Positions 46,795 through 55,495 of a stretch of DNA of 64,000 bases are shown one piece after another (positions within the stretch are counted from its first letter, which is position 1; the number at the start of each line of letters is the position of its first letter). The notes under the pieces were generated by a model, which was not told where the DNA came from, searched no databases, and saw only the letters and a program-made list of their open reading frames with translations. A program made the translations under genes and the position numbers. Source of the DNA: Chromatiales bacterium (GTDB lineage: Bacteria; Pseudomonadota; Gammaproteobacteria; JAGRGH01); the NCBI GenBank assembly GCA_020445605.1, contig JAGRGH010000050.1, forward strand, positions 1-64,000, in the 5' to 3' direction.

Positions 46795-49530
46795 CTACAG
46801 ACGCAGATCGACGCGCCCCTTGGCATCGGCCGCGCTGTCGAGTTCAGGCTCACACAGGAACAGGCGGTCCGCGCCGATTTTGTGACGCTCGATCAAAAGA
46901 CCCTTCAGCGCATCACCGCGCTGATGCGCAAGCGTCAGCAGTTCTGCGTCTGTGACGCCCGGCACCGGCGCGGGCGGGGCGCTGACTGCCGCTGCACCCG
47001 CAGGCTTTGGCGCGGTCTGGGCGGCCGCCTGCGCCTTCGCCGCTGCGGCGGCGGCACGCGCCGCGTTCAATGCGGCCCGATCCGCATCGGTCGCAACTCC
47101 ACAGAGCTTCAGCCCGAGGCCCGGCCGGTCGTTCATGAGTGCCGCGAGCTTGTCCAGATAATCGGCATTGGCGGCGCCGACCTCGCCCGCCCCGGGGTCG
47201 AAACCGATGGCCTGCAATTCGGCCGTCGTTCCGGCCTGACCGGCGATCTTGGCGATGGCCAGGATGGCGCCATAGGGTTGTAACGCCACGGTCAGGGTCG
47301 CCAGCGCGGCGCCCTTGAGCGCCTTGCCCAGCGCCTGACGCACGATATCGTCGACGCTGAAGTCCGGCGCGTCGTAACGGCCGGTCACCGGCAGATCGAT
47401 CTCGATGTTGCCGTCGCGGTCGCGCAGCATTGCGAGTCCGGCCTCGAGCGGAACCCCGAGGCTGTCGGGCGCATCCGGTACCGCCTCGACCGTGAGCTTG
47501 CCGATGCGCAGGGTGTTCTCCACGTCCATGTTGCCCTGATCGATCTTCGCGCTGATCTTCGCGCTGAGCTGGCCGCTCGTGATTCGGTAGCCGATCAGCC
47601 GGCTCGCATACGCCGACAGCGGCGGCATCTCGACCGCTTTTATTTCGCCGGCCAGATCAACGATGGGTGGCACGGTGAGCGGCGCGAAGACGCCGTCGAG
47701 GGCAATTTCGGAATGCCGGTCGGTTGCGGCCCGCAGGTGCAGCTTGCCCGGAGTCCCGGGGTTTTCGGTGTCCAGTCCGGTCGCCTCGAGTTCCCGTATG
47801 AGAATGGCCGTCTCGAACGCAGGTTCGACACCGTGATCGACAAACTGCACGCGGCTGTCGCCGACGATCGCGATCCGGTCCAGACGAATGCGCAGGGCCG
47901 GCGGCGCCGTCGCGTCGCCCGCGGCCGATTCCGTTTCAGGTTCGACCGCCGGCGCACCCACGTCAGCACTGACAGCTTCCGCGCCCGGCGCGGAATCGGC
48001 GATGCCCTCGATCCCGCCCTCGGCGGTGCGCACCAGACGGGCGACGAGATCCGTGAACTCGACCGTGGCCGCGTTCACCTCGGTTTCGGGCGCGAAGCGC
48101 ACGGCGCTGATCCGCAGGGATTTCGCCTCCGCGAGTCCCGACGGGGCGTCGGCGCCGCCGGTCGGCAGGGCCAGTACATCGTTCGCGCCGAATCCGGCCA
48201 CGTCCACGACCCCGGCGGCGTTGCGCCGCGCGTCGGTGATGTCGGTCTCCCCGATGGCGGCCAGTGTTCGCCCGCCGCCGTCGGCAACACGCAGGTCACG
48301 GGCGGAAAACCTTGCGAACCCGGCAGCGCCCGAGGCATCGGCAGACAGCGACTGGGCATTGAGCCCGGCCCAGGAGAGCTGCATTCCGGAGCCGGTATCC
48401 AGCGTCACGCCGCCACCTTCAGTTGCCAGGTCGCCGCCCAGCTGCCAGCTGGCGTCGCCGGCCGACTCGAAGCCGGCGGTGCCGGTGAAGTTTACTGCCG
48501 CGAGATTGGCCTGTGTGGTGCCGGCGCGCGCCTCCAGGGCGCCCGCCGCGATGGCCGTCTTGACCCCGAGCGTCGTGCCCGCATCGGTCAGCGCGAGTTC
48601 CAGGTCGACGTCGGACAGCGCGAGGCTGCCGATCCCCGCATCAAGCTCCGCCTCCGGCATCACCACGCGCGCCTGATCGAGAGCAAGCTGGCCGCTGAGA
48701 CGCATGCGGGCCTGCGTCGCCGAACTCATTGCGCCATCCAGGTTCAGATCGAATCCCAGCCGGCCAGCGAGTTCACCCACCCCGCCCGCCTGCGCCATGC
48801 GTGTGAACGGCGCGAGCTCGAGTGCCTCGGTATGGATCCGCCCGCGGACCCCGGCCTGCTTCGCGAACGGGCTGAGTTCCAGATCCAGCTCGATCGAAGC
48901 GTCATTCAGCGCGCCCTTGAGCGTGAGCTGACCCGGTGTGTCGGGCGTCCACGCCTTGAGATTGAGCAGGCTCGCCCGCTCGATGAGCAGGCGCCGATCG
49001 AGGTCTGGTGAGCGGAGGTCGACGCTGGTGTGTTCAATCAGAAGCTGCCCGATCCCGATCAGCCACGGCTCTTCGGGCTCCGCGGGCGGCGGTGTGGCCT
49101 TCGACGGGTCGCCGGTCGCCAATCCACCGGCCTGAATACGCCCATCCGGGTGAAACTCGACGACGATCTCGGCATCGCGCAGGCGCAGATCGTTGACGAG
49201 CACCTGGCGACTCGCCAAAGGCCACCAGTCGACCTCGACCCGGGCATTCTCGAACCGCAGCACCGTGTGTTCGCCAAGGCGCGTCACCAGCCCATGCACC
49301 TCGAGTTCGCCGGTGAACGGATTCAGATCCACGTCATCGATATGCGCCTCATGCAGTCCGCGTTCGACCAGCCAGTTCTCCGCGGCGTGGCGCACCACGA
49401 CCGGTGCGAGCACCAGCAACAGGCCGCCGATGAAGGCGAGCACCGCGAGTACCCGTACCCAGCGTCGCGAGTGCCAGCGACGCGGCTTCGATCCCGGGAC
49501 TGATGCAGTCTGTTCGGAAGGATTGGCCAT
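46795..49530 (-). CDS. DUF748 (AsmA-like) envelope protein
   Basis: 911 residues: an N-terminal membrane anchor ('VRVLAVLAFIGGLLLVLAPV'), then a long AsmA/DUF748-type repetitive beta region in the periplasm ('LRLRDAEIVVEFHPDGRIQA', 'LLIEHTSVDLRSPDLDRRLL'). A short OmpA-like C-terminus ends 'LCEPELDSAADAKGRVDLRL'. DUF748 proteins resemble lipid-transfer/AsmA proteins. The Ala/Ser-rich composition is normal for the family. Five bases upstream of the desaturase gene, so possibly co-transcribed. Confidence 0.87.
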   Translation of the reverse strand: MANPSEQTASVPGSKPRRWHSRRWVRVLAVLAFIGGLLLVLAPVVVRHAAENWLVERGLHEAHIDDVDLNPFTGELEVHGLVTRLGEHTVLRFENARVEVDWWPLASRQVLVNDLRLRDAEIVVEFHPDGRIQAGGLATGDPSKATPPPAEPEEPWLIGIGQLLIEHTSVDLRSPDLDRRLLIERASLLNLKAWTPDTPGQLTLKGALNDASIELDLELSPFAKQAGVRGRIHTEALELAPFTRMAQAGGVGELAGRLGFDLNLDGAMSSATQARMRLSGQLALDQARVVMPEAELDAGIGSLALSDVDLELALTDAGTTLGVKTAIAAGALEARAGTTQANLAAVNFTGTAGFESAGDASWQLGGDLATEGGGVTLDTGSGMQLSWAGLNAQSLSADASGAAGFARFSARDLRVADGGGRTLAAIGETDITDARRNAAGVVDVAGFGANDVLALPTGGADAPSGLAEAKSLRISAVRFAPETEVNAATVEFTDLVARLVRTAEGGIEGIADSAPGAEAVSADVGAPAVEPETESAAGDATAPPALRIRLDRIAIVGDSRVQFVDHGVEPAFETAILIRELEATGLDTENPGTPGKLHLRAATDRHSEIALDGVFAPLTVPPIVDLAGEIKAVEMPPLSAYASRLIGYRITSGQLSAKISAKIDQGNMDVENTLRIGKLTVEAVPDAPDSLGVPLEAGLAMLRDRDGNIEIDLPVTGRYDAPDFSVDDIVRQALGKALKGAALATLTVALQPYGAILAIAKIAGQAGTTAELQAIGFDPGAGEVGAANADYLDKLAALMNDRPGLGLKLCGVATDADRAALNAARAAAAAAKAQAAAQTAPKPAGAAAVSAPPAPVPGVTDAELLTLAHQRGDALKGLLIERHKIGADRLFLCEPELDSAADAKGRVDLRL

Positions 49531-49614
49531 GGTTGTAAGTTATCACGGGAAAACCGGTCATCTATACTGGTCGGGCAAGCGATCGCGCCGTCCGAACAAT
49601 AAGGGAACCAACGA

Positions 49615-51249
49615 ATGAAAGCCGCCGAACTGCTCGTCCGCGCCCTCGAGAACGAAGGCGTCGAACTGATCTTCGGCATCCCTGGCGAAGAGAATATAGA
49701 CGTCATGGATGCGCTGCTCGATTCGAAGATACGATTTGTCACAACCCGTCACGAGCAGGCCGCCGCGTTCATGGCCGACGTGTACGGCCGACTCACCGGC
49801 CGCGCGGGGGTTTGTCTTGCGACACTCGGACCGGGCGCCACCAATCTCATCACCGGCGTGGCCGATGCGGACATGGACCGCGCGCCGCTCGTGGCGATCG
49901 CCGGCCAGGGCGCAACCACGCGCCTGCACAAGGAGAGCCACCAGATCCTGGATCTGGTGAACATGTTCGAACCAATCTCCAAGTACGCAACGCAGGTCCT
50001 GGAGCCCGAGATCGTCCCCGAAGTCGTGCGCAAGGCGTTCAAAGTCGCCGAGGCCGAAAAGCCCGGCGCATCATTCATCGACCTGCCCGAAAACATCGCC
50101 AGGATGACGGTCGAGGGCAAAGCACCCTTGAAAGTACAATCCGCGCGAGCGCCGGTGCCGCCGCCAGACAAGATGCATCAGGCCGCCGAGATCATCTCCG
50201 CCGCCCGGTATCCGATCGTCATGGCCGGCAATGGCGTGATCCGCGCCCGTGCGTGCGAGGAACTCGTCGCCTTCGCGGAACGACTGAACATCCCGGTCGC
50301 GACCACCTTCATGGCGAAGGGCGCGATCCCGTTTTCGCACGAGCTGGCACTGGGCGCCGTGGGCCTGGCCGCCAGCGACTATGTTTCCTGCGGATTCGAT
50401 CGCGCCGACGTGGTGATCTGCGTCGGCTATGACATCGTCGAATACCATCCGCACCTGTGGCACGCGGACAAGCACGCCAAGATCGTGCACATCGATTCGA
50501 TGGCGGCCGAAGTCGACGAGCACTACATCGTCGAGGTCGGGGTGATCGGCTCGATTCGCGCGGCACTTGAGGGCATCGCCGCGCAAGCCAGGCCACAATC
50601 CACGCGACTGGCGTCGGGCCTGCGCGAAACCATTGTTGCCGAGTTCGCCCGATACGCCACGGACGACGGGTTTCCGGTCAAGCCGCAGAAGATCATGTCC
50701 GATCTGCGCCGCGTGCTGGCGCCGGAAGATATCGTGATCTCCGACGTCGGCGCCCACAAAATGTGGATGGCGCGCATGTACCAGGCCGAGCGACCCAACA
50801 CCTGCATCATCTCCAACGGCTTCGCCGCAATGGGCATCGGCGTACCCGGCGCCATCGCCGCGAAACTCGCGTTTCCCGATCGGAACGTGGTCACCGTCAC
50901 CGGCGACGCCGGTTTCATGATGAATTCCCAGGACATCGAAACCGCCTTGCGCATCGGCACGCCGATCGTGATCCTGATCTGGACTGACGCCAAATACGGC
51001 CTGATCGAATGGCATCAGCTCAAGCGCTTCGGCCGATCGAGCCACATCGAGTTCGGCAACCCGGATTTCGTGCGCTACGCGGAAAGTTTTGGCGCCCGCG
51101 GCTATCGGGTCGGTGCGGCCGCCGAACTCGAACCGACGCTGCGCCAGGCCATTGCCGACAACACCGTCGTGGTGGTCGACTGCCCCGTTGACTACAGCGA
51201 GAACATGAAGCTCACCGAGCAGCTCGGCAAGCTGGTCTGCCCGATATGA
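49615..51249 (+). CDS. Acetolactate-synthase-like TPP enzyme
   Basis: 544 residues of the TPP-dependent POX/ALS family. 'GVELIFGIPGEENIDVMDAL' at the N-terminus, catalytic Glu47 in 'TTRHEQAAAFMADVYGRLTG', and the TPP/Mg2+ site 'VTGDAGFMMNSQDIETALRI'. It looks like an AlsS-type catabolic enzyme rather than FAD-dependent IlvB, and no small subunit gene follows. Acetolactate synthase is the likely but not proven reaction. Heads a four-gene unit on the plus strand. Confidence 0.88.
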   Translation: MKAAELLVRALENEGVELIFGIPGEENIDVMDALLDSKIRFVTTRHEQAAAFMADVYGRLTGRAGVCLATLGPGATNLITGVADADMDRAPLVAIAGQGATTRLHKESHQILDLVNMFEPISKYATQVLEPEIVPEVVRKAFKVAEAEKPGASFIDLPENIARMTVEGKAPLKVQSARAPVPPPDKMHQAAEIISAARYPIVMAGNGVIRARACEELVAFAERLNIPVATTFMAKGAIPFSHELALGAVGLAASDYVSCGFDRADVVICVGYDIVEYHPHLWHADKHAKIVHIDSMAAEVDEHYIVEVGVIGSIRAALEGIAAQARPQSTRLASGLRETIVAEFARYATDDGFPVKPQKIMSDLRRVLAPEDIVISDVGAHKMWMARMYQAERPNTCIISNGFAAMGIGVPGAIAAKLAFPDRNVVTVTGDAGFMMNSQDIETALRIGTPIVILIWTDAKYGLIEWHQLKRFGRSSHIEFGNPDFVRYAESFGARGYRVGAAAELEPTLRQAIADNTVVVVDCPVDYSENMKLTEQLGKLVCPI

Positions 51250-51259
51250 GGCCCACTGA

Positions 51260-52708
51260 ATGAACGATTCCGCCGAAACCTTTCCGCTGATGATTGCAGG
51301 CGCCGCGACGTCCGGCCCGGCGATCGAGCTGCGCGCGCCCTACGATGGACGACTGCTCGCAACACTGGAATCCGCCGATGCACGGGCCGTCGAGCAGGCA
51401 CTGGAAACAGCGCATGCCCTGTGGCGCGATCGCGACGGCTGGCTGACGCCGGCCAATCGCATCGAAATTCTCGAGCGCACGCAGGACATCATGCGCGAAC
51501 GCGCCGAAACCCTGGCACTTGAAGCGGCCGAGGAAGGTGGCAAGCCGCTTGCCGATTCCCGCGTGGAGGTCGCCCGTGCCATCGACGGCATCCGCATCTG
51601 CATCGACGAACTGCGCACGGTGGCCGGCCGGGTCATCCCGATGGGCATCAACGCCGCATCCTTGAACCGCGTCGCATTCACGCAACGCGAACCCATCGGC
51701 GTCGTCGTGGCGATCAGCGCCTTCAACCACCCGCTGAATCTGATCGTGCATCAGGTTGCGCCGGCGGTCGCAACCGGATGTCCCGTGATCGTCAAGCCGG
51801 CCGAGAAAACGCCGCGCTCCTGCATGCGGTTCGTTTCCATCCTGCGTGAGGCCGGCCTGCCGGCCGCCTGGTGTCAGGCGCTCGTCACCCCGGATCTGGC
51901 GGTTGCCGAGCGCCTCGTCAGTGATTCGCGCGTCGGGTTCCTGAGTTTCATCGGCAGCGCACGCGTGGGCTGGATGCTGCGCTCTAAACTCGCGCCCGGC
52001 GCGCGCTGTGCGCTCGAGCACGGCGGTGCCGCGCCGGTCATCGTCAGCGCCGACGCCGATCTCGACGCCGCCGTGCCGGCACTTGCCAAGGCCGGTTTCT
52101 ATCATGCCGGACAGGTCTGTGTTTCGGTCCAACGCGTGTTTGCCGAACGCGCCATTGCAGCGGAGCTGGCCGAGCGGATTGCCGCCGCCGGTCGTGCGAT
52201 GCGCATCGGCGACCCCACCGACCCGAAAACCGAAATCGGACCGCTGATTCGCGCCAGCGAAATCGATCGCGTGGACGCCTGGCTGAAAGAGGCCATCGCT
52301 GCCGGGGCGCGGCACATCAGCGGCGCAAAGCGCGTCGGCGCGTCGTGCTATGAGGCGACGGTGCTGCTGGACGCGCCGGGTGACGCACGCGTGAGTCGCG
52401 AGGAGATCTTCGGCCCGGCGATCATGGTCTACGGCTATGACGAACTCGATCAGGCAATCGAACGTGCCAACGCCCTGCCCTACGCATTCCAGGCCGCCGT
52501 GTACACGCGTGATCTGGACACCGCGCTGCGCGTATCGCGGCGCATCGATGCCTCGGCCGTCATGGTCAACGATCACACGGCGTTTCGCGTCGACTGGATG
52601 CCGTTCGCCGGCCTGCGACATTCGGGCCACGGCGTTGGTGGAATCCCCTACACCATGCACGACATGAGCATTGAAAAAATGACCGTGATCCGGTCATCGG
52701 CATTGTAA
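51260..52708 (+). CDS. Aldehyde dehydrogenase family protein
   Basis: 482 residues. Catalytic Cys287 in 'YHAGQVCVSVQRVF' and general-base Glu253 in 'CALEHGGAAPVIVS'. NAD(P) binding in the first half ('TGCPVIVKPAEKTPRS'). The EHGGAAP variant replaces the common ELGGKSP. The C-terminus ends 'YTMHDMSIEKMTVIRSSAL'. The start codon lies 10 bases after the ALS-like stop. The aldehyde substrate is unknown; co-location suggests a shared pathway. Confidence 0.9.
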   Translation: MNDSAETFPLMIAGAATSGPAIELRAPYDGRLLATLESADARAVEQALETAHALWRDRDGWLTPANRIEILERTQDIMRERAETLALEAAEEGGKPLADSRVEVARAIDGIRICIDELRTVAGRVIPMGINAASLNRVAFTQREPIGVVVAISAFNHPLNLIVHQVAPAVATGCPVIVKPAEKTPRSCMRFVSILREAGLPAAWCQALVTPDLAVAERLVSDSRVGFLSFIGSARVGWMLRSKLAPGARCALEHGGAAPVIVSADADLDAAVPALAKAGFYHAGQVCVSVQRVFAERAIAAELAERIAAAGRAMRIGDPTDPKTEIGPLIRASEIDRVDAWLKEAIAAGARHISGAKRVGASCYEATVLLDAPGDARVSREEIFGPAIMVYGYDELDQAIERANALPYAFQAAVYTRDLDTALRVSRRIDASAVMVNDHTAFRVDWMPFAGLRHSGHGVGGIPYTMHDMSIEKMTVIRSSAL

Positions 52709-52735
52709 TCGGTTCGCCCGCGGGAGAACGGCCAG

Positions 52736-54259
52736 ATGAACAGCGCGTCCATGCACGAGTTTCTGTTCAAGTCCATCGAGATCATGGTCGCGCTGTTCAT
52801 CTTCGCGATCGGGCTCGGCGTGCTTGCGCTCATCGTCGTCTACATACTGGACATCACGCAGACCAAACAGGCGATCCGGCGCAATTTCCCGATCATCGGC
52901 CACTTCCGGTATTTCTTCGAGCACCTGGGCGAGTTTTTTCGCCAGTACTTTTTCGCGATGGACCGCGAGGAGCTGCCGTTCAATCGGGCCCAGCGTTCCT
53001 GGGTCTATCGCGCCGCCAAGGACATCGACAATACCGTTGCATTCGGCTCGACCCGCGATCTGCGCCCGATCGGCACGGTGATGTTCGTCAACACGCCGTT
53101 CCCGACCCTCGGCGAGGATGCCGTGCCGCCGCACGAGATCACCATCGGCCCGCAGTGCGAAAAGCCCTACACGACGAACTCGCTGTTCAACATCTCCGGC
53201 ATGAGCTATGGGGCGATCTCAAAGCCCGCCGTGCTGGCGCTGTCGAAGGGCGCGAAGCTGGCCGGCTGCTGGATGAACACGGGCGAAGGCGGGCTGTCGC
53301 CGTATCATCTGGAAGGCGGCGCGGATGTCGTCTTCCAGATCGGCACCGCGAAGAACGGCGTTCGTGATCTCGACGGCAATCTGTCAACCGAAAAGCTGCA
53401 CGAGATCGCAACGCACGAGACGGTGCGCATGTTCGAGATCAAGATCAGCCAGGGCGCGAAACCCGGCAAGGGCGGCATCCTGCCCGGCGCCAAGGTCACC
53501 GAGGAGATCGCGCGCATCCGCAACATCCGTGTCGGCGAGGATGCCATCAGTCCGAATCGCCACCCCGATGTCGACAACAACGGTGAACTGCTCGACCTGA
53601 TCGGCCGCGTGCGCAGCGCGACCGGCAAACCCACCGGCATCAAGGTCGTGCTCGGTGGAAGCGAGTGGCTCGATGAACTGTTTGCCGAAATCAACGCACG
53701 CGGCATCGAATCGGCACCTGATTTCATCACCGTGGACGGTGCCGATGGCGGCACCGGCGCGGCCCCACTGCCGTTGATCGATGACATGGGTCTGCCGCTG
53801 CGCGAGGCATTGCCGACACTGATCGACAAGCTCATCGAACACGGGTTGCGCGAGCGCGTGCGCGTGATCTGTTCCGGCAAGCTCGTCACGCCGGCCGATG
53901 TCGCCTGGGCGCTGTGCATGGGTGCCGACTTCGTCACTTCGGCGCGCGGCTTCATGTTTGCGCTCGGCTGCATTCAGGCCCTGCAATGCAACAAGAATAC
54001 CTGCCCGACTGGCATCACGACGCATAACGTGAAGCTCCAGCGCGGACTGGATCCGGCTGACAAGGCCGTGCGCGTTGCGCATTATCACAAGAACATGACC
54101 TACGAGGTCGGGATCATCGCGCACTCCTGCGGCGTGCCGGAACCGCGCCTGCTCAAGCGCAAGCACTGCCGCGTCGTGTCGAACAACGGGCTGTCCATTC
54201 CACTGGACCAGCTGCATCCGACACCGGCCGTCCGATCGTCGGCATCGGCCCGGCCGTAG
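52736..54259 (+). CDS. Membrane-anchored FMN-binding glutamate-synthase-like protein
   Basis: 507 residues: an N-terminal membrane helix ('ALFIFAIGLGVLALIVVYIL'), then the glutamate synthase FMN-binding barrel. 'GEGGLSPYHLEGGADVVFQI', 'SQGAKPGKGGILPG', 'VDGADGGTGAAPLPLIDDMG' and the iron-sulfur-type Cys set 'QCNKNTCPTGITTHN' are clear. There is no glutaminase domain. The family is common in proteobacteria and its reaction is not established. Third gene of the unit. Confidence 0.9.
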   Translation: MNSASMHEFLFKSIEIMVALFIFAIGLGVLALIVVYILDITQTKQAIRRNFPIIGHFRYFFEHLGEFFRQYFFAMDREELPFNRAQRSWVYRAAKDIDNTVAFGSTRDLRPIGTVMFVNTPFPTLGEDAVPPHEITIGPQCEKPYTTNSLFNISGMSYGAISKPAVLALSKGAKLAGCWMNTGEGGLSPYHLEGGADVVFQIGTAKNGVRDLDGNLSTEKLHEIATHETVRMFEIKISQGAKPGKGGILPGAKVTEEIARIRNIRVGEDAISPNRHPDVDNNGELLDLIGRVRSATGKPTGIKVVLGGSEWLDELFAEINARGIESAPDFITVDGADGGTGAAPLPLIDDMGLPLREALPTLIDKLIEHGLRERVRVICSGKLVTPADVAWALCMGADFVTSARGFMFALGCIQALQCNKNTCPTGITTHNVKLQRGLDPADKAVRVAHYHKNMTYEVGIIAHSCGVPEPRLLKRKHCRVVSNNGLSIPLDQLHPTPAVRSSASARP

Positions 54260-54268
54260 GATCGAATC

Positions 54269-55495
54269 ATGGCCGAAGTTGTTCTATCGCTGATGTTGAT
54301 GCTGCTGCTGGCGCTTCTGGCCCGACCGCTGGCCGAACGCATGCGCCTGCCGTTCAGCGCCGTGTTGGTCGTGATCGGGTTCATCGGATCCGAACTGATG
54401 ATCCATTTCGGCGGCGATACCGGTGTGCGCGCCGAGCTGTTCCACGATCTGGTGTTCTTCGTGTTTCTGCCGATCCTGATATTCGAGTCGGCGTTCGTCA
54501 TCGACGCGGAAATGTTGTGGAAGAACCTCGCCGCCACGCTGATCCTGGCGATTCCGATCCTGCTGTTCTCGACCTTTGTCACCGGCGCGCTGATCTACTG
54601 GGGCATTGCCCATCCCGATGGATTCCCGTGGATCGCGGCACTGCTCGCCGGTGCGCTGCTGTCGGCGACCGACCCCGTCGCGGTCGTCGCACTGGCGCGC
54701 CGCTCCGGCGCGCCGAAACGGCTCGTCACCCTGCTCGAAGGGGAAAGCCTGTTCAACGATGCGACCGCGATCGTCGTGTTCGGCATCTTTCTGTCGATCG
54801 CATCAATGCCGGAACAGCCGGTCAGCTTTGGCACCGCCGCCATGGAGTTCAGCATCGTGTTCTTCGGCGGCACGATCATCGGAATCCTCGTGGCGCTGCT
54901 CACGGTGCTGCTGCTGCGGGCGTTTGAAGACCCGACCACCCAGGGCATCATCTCGGTCATTTCTGCCTACTGCGCGTTCATTGCGGCCGAGCACTACCTG
55001 CACGTCTCCGGCGTCATGGCGGTGCTGGCGCTGGGACTGGTCGTGGGCCGACTGATTCGTGCCGACTATGAAAAAGGCGGTTTTGTCGAACGTCTCTGGG
55101 AGCTGGCCGGTTTCGTCGCGAATTCGCTGGTTTTTCTGCTCATGGGCGTCACCATCACGCTGGCGATGTTCGAACAGCGCTGGCTCGCGATTCTGATCGG
55201 CATCGCCGGGGTGCTGGTGGCGCGGGCGGCCGGGATGTTCGCGCTGATTCCGCTCGCCAACCGCTTCACGCCACAGGCGCCGATCGACTGGCGCTACCAA
55301 GCCGTGCTGTTCTGGGGCGGGCTGCGCGGCGCCGTGACGCTGGCGCTGGCGCTTTCGATCCCGGTGTCGCTCGATTACTGGTGGACGATCCAGTCGATCG
55401 CCTTTGGCGTGGTCGTGTTCACGCTGTTCGTGCAGGCGCCGACGATGCCGTGGCTGTTGCGGCGTCTGGCACTGCGCGATTCCGATCGTTCTTAG
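54269..55495 (+). CDS. CPA1-type Na+(K+)/H+ antiporter
   Basis: 408 residues with about 12 membrane helices. Cation-proton-antiporter signatures: 'LLSATDPVAVVALARRSGAP', 'LLEGESLFNDATAIVVFG' (Asp pair) and 'ALGLVVGRLIRADYEKGG'. NhaP-like. The downstream end overlaps a convergent GGDEF/EAL gene by about 77 bases. It may be part of the four-gene unit by its 10-base spacing from the glutamate-synthase-like gene, or have its own promoter. Confidence 0.92.
   Translation: MAEVVLSLMLMLLLALLARPLAERMRLPFSAVLVVIGFIGSELMIHFGGDTGVRAELFHDLVFFVFLPILIFESAFVIDAEMLWKNLAATLILAIPILLFSTFVTGALIYWGIAHPDGFPWIAALLAGALLSATDPVAVVALARRSGAPKRLVTLLEGESLFNDATAIVVFGIFLSIASMPEQPVSFGTAAMEFSIVFFGGTIIGILVALLTVLLLRAFEDPTTQGIISVISAYCAFIAAEHYLHVSGVMAVLALGLVVGRLIRADYEKGGFVERLWELAGFVANSLVFLLMGVTITLAMFEQRWLAILIGIAGVLVARAAGMFALIPLANRFTPQAPIDWRYQAVLFWGGLRGAVTLALALSIPVSLDYWWTIQSIAFGVVVFTLFVQAPTMPWLLRRLALRDSDRS

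Noticed and set aside
55419-55495. 77-base overlap of the antiporter and GGDEF/EAL genes as an unusual antisense arrangement
   Set aside because: A simple convergent overlap of 3' ends, common in compact genomes; both frames are supported by domain motifs.
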